Origin: JAZDIU01 sp043804635
GTDB lineage: Bacteria > Chloroflexota > Dehalococcoidia > Dehalococcoidales > UBA2162
Assembly (NCBI GenBank): GCA_043804635.1
Contig: JAZDIU010000005.1
Coordinates: 22,460-86,459, forward strand
Reading direction: 5' to 3'
Length of the DNA stretch: 64,000 nucleotides
Part shown: positions 1 through 8,018 of the stretch, one piece after another
How the letters are laid out: every line of letters begins with the position of its first letter
Numbering within the stretch: position 1 is the stretch's first letter
Position numbers and translations under genes: made by a program
The notes under the pieces: generated by a model
What the model was told of the DNA's origin: nothing
Seen by the model: the letters and a program-made list of their open reading frames with translations, nothing else
The model's database searches: none

Positions 1-547
1 CCTCGGCATACTCGGGAACAACCATAATGGGGGCGCCTTTCATTGGATAAAGAGGAATTCCGGGTCTTCCTTTCAGGCTCATACTGAGTTTAGTCCCATC
101 CGGCGTTGTTACCCGCGCCTTAGTCGCCTTCGACAAAATATCGGCGAGTTTTATCGTTCTCGCCTTGATTTTCTTTACATCCGCGGCTGAAATCTCTTTA
201 ATAAAATGCCGTTCAGGCTGGCAATTAACATACATAATGCCTTTCTCTCTGACTGCCTTACCGGCATTTGTATGTTCGATATAAAAACGTTCACTCGCAA
301 CTACGACGGCATCTACAACCTGCATAGCTTCGGCGATTGCCTTTGGCGGCTCCTGTCCGTTAAAGGTGCGGGGGACCATTATAGCCATCACAACCTCGGC
401 ACCTTCGGCAGTGCAAGCCTCGGCTAACTGCTGGGCTATCTGAAGCGGCCTATCATTGTCTTCTGCCACAATCAATATCTGCTGATTGGGCTTGACCTCC
501 ATACAGGTCTTAACGACTAAATCGATATTCTTGAGTCTTCGCAGCAT
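1..547 (-). CDS. M29 aminopeptidase / NicX-like family protein, partial (C-terminus outside window)
   Basis: The open frame starts at an ATG at 547 and runs off the left edge, so only about 182 N-terminal residues are visible. A strong GAGGAGG ribosome binding site lies 7 bases upstream of the ATG. The visible part begins MLRRLKNIDLVV and has a Rossmann-like layout: a QQILIVAEDNDRP strand-turn, then a helix and EGAEVVMAIM. This resembles the N-terminal domain of M29 aminopeptidases and the related NicX-type ring-cleaving dioxygenases. The metal ligands of both families lie further downstream, so peptidase and dioxygenase cannot be told apart. It is 33 bases downstream of an acyl-CoA dehydrogenase on the same strand and is probably cotranscribed. 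The family call is moderate; the coding call is strong. Confidence 0.6.
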   Translation of the reverse strand, partial: MLRRLKNIDLVVKTCMEVKPNQQILIVAEDNDRPLQIAQQLAEACTAEGAEVVMAIMVPRTFNGQEPPKAIAEAMQVVDAVVVASERFYIEHTNAGKAVREKGIMYVNCQPERHFIKEISAADVKKIKARTIKLADILSKATKARVTTPDGTKLSMSLKGRPGIPLYPMKGAPIMVVPEYAE

Positions 548-580
548 TATTGTTCCTCCTCGCAAATATTTGGGTAAAGC

Positions 581-1717
581 TTAGAGTCCCAACTCCCGGG
601 AGATAATCATTTCCTGAACTTCAGTAGTCCCCTCGGTAATGTGATAAAGAATAGCATCGCGGTAGTAGCGCTGGATGGGTGATTCAGCCATATAGCCGGC
701 ACCGGCGTGGATTCTCATTGCCTCTTCGGCAACTCTGATTGCCATTTCACTTGAGAAAATTTTAGTCATCGGGGATTCCCTACGGCATTCGTCTCCCTGG
801 TCGTAAAGACTGGCAACCCGGTAGAGCAGCCATCTGGCGGCTTCGATATCGGTCGCCATCTTCACCAGCTTGAAAGCAATCGCTTGAAACTTCCCTATCG
901 GCTGGCCGAACTGCTTTCTTCGCTTGGCATAATCCAGAGTAGCCTCAAAAGCAGCTACAGCCAGTCCCAGACTCCGGGCGCTGTGCGAAATCCTGGCTGG
1001 ATTCAGAGACTCCATCATATACTTGTAACCCTTACCCTCTTCGCCAATCAGGTTCGCCGCTGGCACGCGGCAATCTTCGAAGTTAAGTTCGCCAGTGGCG
1101 GCAGAGTGATGTCCCAATTTCACCATCTTTTTGGTAGTGAAACCGGGAGTTCCCTTTTCCACTACTATGGTGCTTATGCCCCGGCTGCCCTTGCTCTTAT
1201 CGGTAGAGACAGCCAGCGTAACGTAATCGGCGATGTAGCCATTGGTGATATAAATCTTGTTACCATTGATAATGTAGTGCTTGCCGTCTTTCTTTGCCGT
1301 AGTTTCGATGGCTGAGGCATCGGACCCGGCGTTGGGTTCACTAAGACCGTATGCAGTTACCTTCTCACCCTTGATGGCTGGAATGAGGAATCTTTGCTTC
1401 TGTTCTTCAGTGCCGTGAGCCAGGATGGGAAAAGTAGAAAGACCGGACTGCACCATCAGTCCGGAGGCGATGCCGGAACAAGCCCGGGCTAATTCTTCTA
1501 TCATAATACACGTGCCAATCTCACCCAGTCCGCCCCCTCCATATTCAGTAGGATATCCGGGACAAAGGTAACCCAGTTCCCCCATCTTCGAAAATAGCTC
1601 GATGGGGCAAGCCTGCTTTTCTTCAGCCTCATCAACAACCGGCATTACTTCTCTTTTGACGAAGTCTTTTATCGCCTCGCGAAATATCTTGTGTTCCTCG
1701 TTGAACTCGAAATCCAC
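581..1717 (-). CDS. acyl-CoA dehydrogenase
   Basis: A 378-residue FAD enzyme that oxidises an acyl-CoA at the alpha-beta bond and passes electrons to an electron-transferring flavoprotein. The frame is open further upstream, but the GTG at 1717 is chosen: AAGGAGG lies 5 bases before it and the protein then starts VDFEFNEEHK, the usual N-terminus of the family. LSEPNAGSD (about residue 127) is the first family signature, QFGQPIGKFQAIAFKLV the substrate/helix region, and TEGTTEVQ near the C-terminus carries the expected catalytic glutamate (about residue 362). Length matches short/medium-chain members. Substrate specificity cannot be read; no etfAB is in the window. Confidence 0.93.
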   Translation of the reverse strand: MDFEFNEEHKIFREAIKDFVKREVMPVVDEAEEKQACPIELFSKMGELGYLCPGYPTEYGGGGLGEIGTCIMIEELARACSGIASGLMVQSGLSTFPILAHGTEEQKQRFLIPAIKGEKVTAYGLSEPNAGSDASAIETTAKKDGKHYIINGNKIYITNGYIADYVTLAVSTDKSKGSRGISTIVVEKGTPGFTTKKMVKLGHHSAATGELNFEDCRVPAANLIGEEGKGYKYMMESLNPARISHSARSLGLAVAAFEATLDYAKRRKQFGQPIGKFQAIAFKLVKMATDIEAARWLLYRVASLYDQGDECRRESPMTKIFSSEMAIRVAEEAMRIHAGAGYMAESPIQRYYRDAILYHITEGTTEVQEMIISRELGL

Positions 1718-1863
1718 GATTTCCTCCTTGGTTTTAAATACAGTTTTAGGCAATTTCCAACAGGTAACTCTAGCATAATTCCACCAAATTTGCCAGCAGC
1801 TTTGACAGTCCAATTCAGCCTCTGCTACAATTTGAAAATAGTTCACGAGTGGGGTGGCATCTC

Positions 1864-2166
1864 TTGGGTAAGGTTAGATTAAAGGTCCCGCCCTGGATTG
1901 GCATTATGCTTAAGGCACAAGCCTCGGACTGGTCCACCCTGGAGATAGAAGCCGGCACCGGCACCACCATCAGTGCGCTCCTGGCTAAACTGGCTAAAGA
2001 TAATCCCGACTTTAGTAAGACGGTTTTTAACCCCGATACGATGCGGGCCAATAGCCTGATAAATATTTTCCTCAATGATAGTCTTCTTCAATCTACAGAA
2101 ATAAATGCAGCTAAACTCAAGGAGGGCGATACTCTCCTGATTCTTCCTCTTTATGCCGGTGGCTAA
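1864..2166 (+). CDS. MoaD/ThiS-family sulfur-carrier protein
   Basis: A small ubiquitin-like protein of about 100 residues ending in LPLYAGG, the C-terminal di-glycine that MoaD/ThiS proteins use to carry a thiocarboxylate. It contains the family's FLNDSLL and LKEGDTLLILP segments. The start is uncertain. The TTG at 1864 gives a MoaD-like GKVRLKVPPW N-terminus and has GGGGTGG about 6 bases upstream; an in-frame GTG at 1849 would add five residues. The stop lies 25 bases before the start of the tungsten/molybdenum enzyme downstream. A MoaD paralogue paired with an aldehyde ferredoxin oxidoreductase suggests a dedicated role in making or inserting the pterin cofactor. Confidence 0.8.
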   Translation: MGKVRLKVPPWIGIMLKAQASDWSTLEIEAGTGTTISALLAKLAKDNPDFSKTVFNPDTMRANSLINIFLNDSLLQSTEINAAKLKEGDTLLILPLYAGG

Positions 2167-2191
2167 AAGACAAAACGCAAAGGGGGTATTT

Positions 2192-4072
2192 ATGAGCGAG
2201 CTTTATGGTTATACTGGCAAACTCTTGAGAGTCAACCTGACTAAAGAACAAATCACCGAAGAACTGATCGATACCGAAACAGCCAGGAAGTTTATCGGCG
2301 GGACCGGGCTTGGGGTAAAATACCTTTATGAAGAAGTCCCCCCGGGAGTAGAGTGGTCGGATGCAAAGAACCGGCTCATTATGATGAGCGGCCCTTTGGC
2401 TGGGACTAAGGTCAGTGGTTCGGGTACTTTTTCCGTCGTCACTAAAGGCTGTCTTACGAATGGGGCGACCGCCTCCCAGGCTAACGGATTTTTCGGCGCC
2501 TTTCTCAGATTCTCCGGTTTCGACGGTGTTATTATAGAAGGTACGGCTAAAAGATGGGTTTATCTCCATATTTTTGATGGTAAAGCCGAGCTTAAAGATG
2601 CCAGCCATCTGCTAGGCAAGGATACATGGGAAACCGGGCAACTCATTCAAGAAGAGCTGGGTAAGACACAACATGAGATTAGCGTCTTCGGTATCGGGCC
2701 TGCCGGAGAAAACCTGGTAAAGTTTGCTGGAATATTCGGAGACAAGGGGCATACTGCTCCACATAACGGAAGCGGTGCCGTAATGGGCTCCAAAAAATTG
2801 AAAGCTGTGGCAGTAGAACGCGGCAAGGCGGCCATAAAGCTGGCAAACCCCGATAAGCTTTCCGCCATCGCCCGCCAATTACACGAGAATATCGTCAACG
2901 ACCCCGAGGCCCGCGAAAACGTGTACCGATGGGGAACACTCGGCGGCATAATGAGAGGCACCGGCAGTTATATCCCGGTAAAGAATTACACGACCAACGT
3001 CTTTGAAATCAGCAAAGAGGACTTTGAGAAGTTTAGCCCCCAATATATCCGTTCTCATTTCCAGCCTAAACCCCATCCCTGTTGGGCTTGCCGGTTGCAT
3101 CATTGCCACATTTTCACCATACCCGATGGTCCCTACGCCGGATTCGTGGGAGAGGAACCGGAATACGAACAATTTGCTGCCTTCGGTCCCGCCATCGGCC
3201 AGACCGATGTTGCTGCAGTAGTAGTAATAGCCAACGAGGTCGACCGCCTTGGTATGGATACAAATGAAATGGGCTGGGTACTCGGTCTGGTGATGGAGTG
3301 CTATGAAAAAGGTATCCTCACCAAAAAAGATACCGGCGGGTTAGAGATGACCTGGGGAAATGTAGCGGCAGTCCGGGCTTTAATGCGTAAGATAGCTCAC
3401 CGCGAAGGAATCGGTGACATCCTTGCCGAAGGAGTAATGCGTGCCGCCAAGCGTATTGGCGGTGAGGCTCCCAAGATGGCAATCCATACGATGAAAGGCA
3501 GCACCCCACGCGGACACGACCACAGGGTAAGGACCACCGAGCAATTCGATACCTCCGTCTCGGACAGCTCTACTCTGGAAGCGACGAATATGATTGCCCA
3601 CCCGGCTGATTTTAAAGTTCCTCACCCGCTTAATTTTTACTCCCCGGAGCACGTATCGACTACCGAAGCCAACCTAAAAGGCTCGATGCAGTTCGAGGAT
3701 TCCCTGGGAACCTGCCGCTTCACCACGCGGACTGACATCAAATTGCTTGCCGAAGCGGTAAACGCCGCTACCGGCTGGAATCTCGATATGGCTGAAGCCA
3801 TGCAATCCGGTCGGCGAGCTATTGCTTTACTGAGGTCATTCAATATCAGGCACGGCCACACCAGAGCCGACGACCGCCCGTCACCGAGATATGGCTCTAC
3901 GCCTGTAGACGGGATAGCTAAAGGCAAGACCCTGGCGGACCAGTGGGACACTATGCTGGATAATTATTATCGCTTAATGGGCTGGGATGAAAAAACAGGC
4001 AAACCCCTGCCCGATACTCTGAAAAGCCTCGGGCTGGAATCGGTTATTACTGACTTGTGGGGTAAGAAGTAG
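2192..4072 (+). CDS. aldehyde ferredoxin oxidoreductase family protein (tungsten/molybdenum)
   Basis: A 626-residue member of the tungsten-pterin aldehyde:ferredoxin oxidoreductases, which interconvert aldehydes (or related substrates) and acids with ferredoxin. The ATG at 2192 follows AAGGGGG. The N-terminus MSELYGYTGKLLRVNLT and the FIGGTGLGVKYLYEEV segment are typical of the AOR N-terminal domain. A GHTAPHNGSGAVMGSKKLKA segment fits the pterin-binding region. Likely 4Fe-4S cysteines are in PCWACRLHHCH (about residue 293 on) plus a distal LGTCRF. The first three are spaced CX2CX4C, against CX2CX3C in the Pyrococcus enzyme. Partnered with the MoaD-like gene just upstream. The substrate is unknown; benzoyl-CoA-reductase-like relatives share this fold. 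Confidence 0.93.
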   Translation: MSELYGYTGKLLRVNLTKEQITEELIDTETARKFIGGTGLGVKYLYEEVPPGVEWSDAKNRLIMMSGPLAGTKVSGSGTFSVVTKGCLTNGATASQANGFFGAFLRFSGFDGVIIEGTAKRWVYLHIFDGKAELKDASHLLGKDTWETGQLIQEELGKTQHEISVFGIGPAGENLVKFAGIFGDKGHTAPHNGSGAVMGSKKLKAVAVERGKAAIKLANPDKLSAIARQLHENIVNDPEARENVYRWGTLGGIMRGTGSYIPVKNYTTNVFEISKEDFEKFSPQYIRSHFQPKPHPCWACRLHHCHIFTIPDGPYAGFVGEEPEYEQFAAFGPAIGQTDVAAVVVIANEVDRLGMDTNEMGWVLGLVMECYEKGILTKKDTGGLEMTWGNVAAVRALMRKIAHREGIGDILAEGVMRAAKRIGGEAPKMAIHTMKGSTPRGHDHRVRTTEQFDTSVSDSSTLEATNMIAHPADFKVPHPLNFYSPEHVSTTEANLKGSMQFEDSLGTCRFTTRTDIKLLAEAVNAATGWNLDMAEAMQSGRRAIALLRSFNIRHGHTRADDRPSPRYGSTPVDGIAKGKTLADQWDTMLDNYYRLMGWDEKTGKPLPDTLKSLGLESVITDLWGKK

Positions 4073-4095
4073 TATCCTCCTAATTTATAGCCTAT

Positions 4096-5352
4096 TTACT
4101 CAGACCTCAACGCCTGAATCGGGTCGAGCCGGGACGCATTCCATGCCGGGTAGAAACCGAAGAACAAACCGATGCCTACCGAGACGACTACGGCAAGAAC
4201 AACTATATCCGCCGAAACCACGGTTGTTATCAGTCCCATTTGAGCAACAACGAACGCAATTATCCAGCCAATAACGACCCCGATGACACCACCGGTAAAC
4301 GTTAAAGCCGCCGCTTCTAATAGAAACTGGACCCAGATATCCCGTTCCCTAGCTCCCAGTGCCTTGCGAATACCTATCTCCCTGGTTCTCTCCAGCACAG
4401 ACACCAGCATAATGTTCATCACACCAATGCCTCCGACCAATAGAGAAATGGCAGCGATAGCGCCTAAGAGAAGCGTCATCGTACCGGTCGCTTCCTGCAT
4501 CGCCTCGGAGATGGCTTGCATAGAGCTGATGCTGAAGTCATCGTTGGCACTGGCACTGAGGCGATGGCGGGAACGGAGCAAAGCGGTAATTTCCTCGACA
4601 ACGGTATCCGACATCGATTCATCACTGACGGTCAACTCGATAGTCGAAACTGCGTGCTCGCCCCGGTTGGTAAGTGATTGGGCAACCATTTGCTGCATCG
4701 CCGTCAGGGGAATATAAATGGAATCATCGGGGGAATCGAACCCGCTGCCTTTACTTCCCAGCACGCCAACAACAGTGACGATATTATTCCCCAGCCGGAC
4801 CTGCTGTCCTACAGCCTCGGCATCTGCGAAAAGCGTATCTTTAACATTCGAACCAAGCACGGCGACTTTAGCCCCACGCTGGTAATCCGATTCCGAGAAG
4901 AAAGTCCCGCTAGACAACTCCAGATTACTTATCTCAGGATATGAAACGGCAGTCCCGATGACGGACGAGTTTGTATTGTTTTTACCGACGACCGCCTGCA
5001 GATTCCCACGTTTAGTTGAAGCTACAGTAGAGATATTAGCGACTTGCTCGGCAATTACCTGCGCATCCTCAAATGTGAGACCACTAGAGGAACTGCCAAA
5101 ACTGGTAAAGCTGACCATCGGCCCTCTGACTCCGCCATAACTGACCGTCGTCCCGGGGCGGATAGTGATACGGTCAGACCCGAGTGTCTGAATACGTGAG
5201 AGAATTTGTGCTTGGGCGCCTTTGCCTATGGACATCAGGGTTATTACCGAGGCAACGCCGATAACGACACCAAGCATAGTTAAAAAGCTCCTTAGCTTGT
5301 GGGTGGTGATACCAACCCAGACGGTTCCTAACGGGTCGAGCCACTTTTTCAT
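4096..5352 (-). CDS. macB: ABC transporter permease, MacB/FtsX type
   Basis: A 418-residue inner-membrane permease of the MacB type. It has one N-terminal membrane helix (LTMLGVVIGVASVITLMSIG), a long extracytoplasmic domain (about residues 50-285), and three C-terminal helices with the conserved RTREIGIRKALGARERDI loop of the FtsX domain. Such permeases act as mechanotransmission exporters of peptides, antibiotics or lipoproteins rather than as classical pumps. Unlike E. coli MacB, the ATPase is a separate gene upstream, overlapping by 4 bases. It is the last gene of the adaptor-ATPase-permease operon. Confidence 0.93.
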   Translation of the reverse strand: MKKWLDPLGTVWVGITTHKLRSFLTMLGVVIGVASVITLMSIGKGAQAQILSRIQTLGSDRITIRPGTTVSYGGVRGPMVSFTSFGSSSSGLTFEDAQVIAEQVANISTVASTKRGNLQAVVGKNNTNSSVIGTAVSYPEISNLELSSGTFFSESDYQRGAKVAVLGSNVKDTLFADAEAVGQQVRLGNNIVTVVGVLGSKGSGFDSPDDSIYIPLTAMQQMVAQSLTNRGEHAVSTIELTVSDESMSDTVVEEITALLRSRHRLSASANDDFSISSMQAISEAMQEATGTMTLLLGAIAAISLLVGGIGVMNIMLVSVLERTREIGIRKALGARERDIWVQFLLEAAALTFTGGVIGVVIGWIIAFVVAQMGLITTVVSADIVVLAVVVSVGIGLFFGFYPAWNASRLDPIQALRSE

Positions 5353-6017
5353 AAGCCCTCCTCCGCGATAATCTCGCCGTCTTTGAGGCGGATTATCCGC
5401 TGGCAGTGGCGGGCAATGTTAATATCATGAGTCACCATTAAAACAGTAATTCCCTGCTCTGCCTGTAAAGAGGCTAGAATAGAAATGATTTCTTCACCGG
5501 TCCGGCTGTCTAACTGCCCGGTAGGCTCATCCGCCAGAAACAAGGATGGATTCTTAACGATGGCACGAGCAATTGCAACCCTCTGCTGTTCACCTCCCGA
5601 TAACTCCAAAGGTCGGTGAGTAATACGCTCAGCAAGCCCTACCTTATTCAGTGCCTCTATAGCCCGCTGGCGGTTAACCCCTCCGGCATACGTCATACCC
5701 AGCTCGACATTCGCCAGCGCCGTGAGGCGGGACAGCAGGTTAAAAGTCTGGAAAATAAAGCCAATCCTCTGACCTCTTATCTGAGCTAACTCACTGCTAC
5801 TCAAGCGGCTAACCTCTTTTCCTTCGAAATAGTATTTACCTGCGGTGGGTCTATCCAGGCAACCCAGGAGATTGAGCAACGTAGTCTTACCTGAACCGGA
5901 GGGACCCATAATAGCGGTTAGCTCGCCTTTATTAATTTCCAGGTCTATCCCCTTGAGCACAGTCAGCTCTCGATTACCCATCGGGTAGACTTTGGTTAAA
6001 CCCTCTAATTTAATCAT
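5349..6017 (-). CDS. ABC transporter ATP-binding protein, MacB/LolD type
   Basis: A 222-residue ATPase that powers the adjacent MacB-type permease. All nucleotide-binding motifs are intact: Walker A GPSGSGKTT (about residue 39), Q-loop FIFQTFNLL, signature LSGGEQQRVAIARA, Walker B LFLADEPTGQLD and the switch histidine in VLMVTHD. The order and the TGQLD spacing are those of LolD/MacB ATPases. It follows the adaptor gene by 30 bases and overlaps the permease by 4 bases, so translation of the pair is probably coupled. Confidence 0.95.
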   Translation of the reverse strand: MIKLEGLTKVYPMGNRELTVLKGIDLEINKGELTAIMGPSGSGKTTLLNLLGCLDRPTAGKYYFEGKEVSRLSSSELAQIRGQRIGFIFQTFNLLSRLTALANVELGMTYAGGVNRQRAIEALNKVGLAERITHRPLELSGGEQQRVAIARAIVKNPSLFLADEPTGQLDSRTGEEIISILASLQAEQGITVLMVTHDINIARHCQRIIRLKDGEIIAEEGL

Positions 6018-6047
6018 TTCAATGCCTTTTACTTATTATTCGTATCT

Positions 6048-7922
6048 TTATCGAATAGGTATCATCATACCCGGCGGACGCTGTTGTTGTGAGGTTGTTG
6101 TTGAACTGGTAGATGTGGACTTCTTGGACACAACGACAGTATCACCCTCACTCAGACCGCTTAGAACCTCGGTGTACTGACCGTTGCTGATACCGGTCGT
6201 TATCTGGCGGTTTTCAGTAGTCCCGTCTGCTTTAGATACGTTAACAAATCGCCTCATTCCCTGGCTGGTAATTGCAGTGCTGGGTACCATAACTATATCA
6301 TTCTTCTGCTGCACCACCAGGTTCACAATTACGGTCATCCCTTGCTTTAGTTGGAAGTTTTCTGGAATCACAGTCAGCGTTGTCTGTCCGCCAAGCTGAC
6401 CAGGTTGGAACTGTGGCATCCCAGAGGAAGTGTTACCGCTCCCTGAAGGTCTCTGGAACCGCTGGCCGCCGCTGGAAGACACATTACCACTTCCTCCCGA
6501 CGGCATCTGGAACCGCGGACCACCACTTGAAGATATGTTACCACTCGCCGAAGGCCGCTGTATCCCAGTAGCGTTCCCACTGCTGGTTCGCGGTGCTATG
6601 GATGTGAGAGGGGCTACCTCGACTTTTACTTTATAGTTGACTACACCTGATGAAATGGTCGCCGTTGGTGAAATGTGGGTGACATTCGCCGAAAGGCTGA
6701 CGGATGACATTGCATCCACTCTAACGTTAGCATCCTGCCCCAGTTTTACCTGCATAATATCAGTTTCACTAACCGGAATCTCCACCTCGAATTTATTGGT
6801 ATCGGCGATGGTCATTGCCACCGTGCCTGTCTTTATCTCGTCGCCGCCAACGACGTTTACCGCCGTGATAAAACCATCGAATGGAGCGATAATGTAAGGG
6901 CTTTTAGCTTTAGCTTCGTCCAGAGTTTTCTGGGCATCATTTACGGCTCTCTTGGCATCATCGAGTTTGCCCTGAGCAAGCTCGACAGACAATCTCTTCT
7001 GAGAAACCCCAGATACTTCAGTTTGAGCATTCTTCAGTTCCTCTTGAGCCATCTCCACCTTTACTTTCTGAGTGGCTATTTTTTCCGCCTGAGCCGACGT
7101 CACACTGGTAGATACTCCTGACGGCGTGGAAACTGTTGTTGTTTGCTCTCCTTCAGCTACTTCCTGTGTGGATTGATTCATGAACCTATCCAATTCAGCC
7201 TGAGCGAGCCTGAGTTTTTCCTGGGCATTAGCTACCTTCGTCACTGCGGTATACTGAGCTAATAGTTTGTCTAAGTCTAACCGGGCTGTGGCTAGATTCG
7301 CTTCGGCAGTCATCAGCTTTTCGGTCCAGAGCCTTATATCATAAGCCGTTTTGGCTTCCTGCACGCGGTATTGTTGTATAGTGGAATCCCATACTAGTTT
7401 GCTTCCTGATAGAACAGCCTTGGCGTCATCGACCGCACTTTCATATGTATATACCTTCTGACGCGCTGTGAAAATCTCGGTGGGCCAGATATATTTCGCT
7501 TCGGCATCTTCAAGAGCTTGTTGAGCAGTAATGAGGTCTAATTGTTTCTGAGTAAGGTCGCGTTTCTTTGTTGCCAGCGTCACTTCCAGATTTGCCAGTT
7601 CTTCATTCCACTGCGAGATGTCTACACTGGCTAGTTTCTGTCCCTTTGTAACGATATCTCCCTCTTCTACAAGGACTTCTGCTACCGTTGCTACCGTAGT
7701 TGAAGTGTTTCCGTAAAACAAATCGAAGGGCAAATCTTCGGTGAGGGCTAATGCCAGGTTACCGGCAGCCGTTACTTCCGTAGTAAGGTCGCCCCGCGTT
7801 GCTTTTACCTGACTTGTAGACGTCGTAGCTGTGGTAGAACCGGAGCCGCAGCTAAAAAGCGGGACCACAATTGCTACGATGGTAACCGCTATCAAAGCTA
7901 TTTTCATTACTTTTATTTTCAT
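6048..7922 (-). CDS. macA: MacA/HlyD-family membrane-fusion adaptor lipoprotein
   Basis: A periplasmic/extracytoplasmic adaptor of 624 residues that would couple the MacB-type permease to the envelope. The ATG at 7922 follows GGAGG. It starts with a hydrophobic signal ending in a lipobox (LFSC, cysteine about residue 25), so it should be lipid-anchored. Then come a lipoyl half-motif, a very long alpha-helical hairpin (about residues 110-325), a second lipoyl half (IIAPFDGFI) and a beta-barrel domain. The barrel is interrupted by four imperfect 15-18-residue repeats rich in Gly, Ser, Arg, Phe and Gln (SGNxSSSGGxRFQ). The tail is Ser/Thr- and Gln-rich. It lies downstream of the kinase gene and has its own probable operator. 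Confidence 0.93.
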   Translation of the reverse strand: MKIKVMKIALIAVTIVAIVVPLFSCGSGSTTATTSTSQVKATRGDLTTEVTAAGNLALALTEDLPFDLFYGNTSTTVATVAEVLVEEGDIVTKGQKLASVDISQWNEELANLEVTLATKKRDLTQKQLDLITAQQALEDAEAKYIWPTEIFTARQKVYTYESAVDDAKAVLSGSKLVWDSTIQQYRVQEAKTAYDIRLWTEKLMTAEANLATARLDLDKLLAQYTAVTKVANAQEKLRLAQAELDRFMNQSTQEVAEGEQTTTVSTPSGVSTSVTSAQAEKIATQKVKVEMAQEELKNAQTEVSGVSQKRLSVELAQGKLDDAKRAVNDAQKTLDEAKAKSPYIIAPFDGFITAVNVVGGDEIKTGTVAMTIADTNKFEVEIPVSETDIMQVKLGQDANVRVDAMSSVSLSANVTHISPTATISSGVVNYKVKVEVAPLTSIAPRTSSGNATGIQRPSASGNISSSGGPRFQMPSGGSGNVSSSGGQRFQRPSGSGNTSSGMPQFQPGQLGGQTTLTVIPENFQLKQGMTVIVNLVVQQKNDIVMVPSTAITSQGMRRFVNVSKADGTTENRQITTGISNGQYTEVLSGLSEGDTVVVSKKSTSTSSTTTSQQQRPPGMMIPIR

Positions 7923-7984
7923 AAACCTTTTTCCTCCAAGTCGATGCAAAGTTGCTGTTAAACTCTTACCACAGTATGAAGAGT

Positions 7985-8004
7985 AAATATTAAACAATTA
8001 TGAA
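7985..8004 (-). promoter_or_regulatory. putative response-regulator box upstream of macA
   Basis: On the minus strand the sequence reads TTCATA-N5-TTAATA-TTT, two hexamers repeated at an 11-base period, 63-82 bases upstream of the macA start. It matches three similar sites in this region (10154-10173, 10773-10792, 11024-11043). It is the weakest of the four, because its first half has C instead of A. Confidence 0.45.
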
Positions 8005-8018
8005 TAATTTTCTAATTA

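Noticed and set aside
884..1315. Open frame of 143 codons on the plus strand inside the acyl-CoA dehydrogenase gene
   Set aside because: It lies wholly antisense to a well-conserved gene, lacks a ribosome binding site and has no recognisable domain.
1718..1846. Upstream extension of the acyl-CoA dehydrogenase frame by 43 residues
   Set aside because: The extension is Trp/Cys-rich, not family-like, and a strong AGGAGG site marks the GTG at 1717 as the start.
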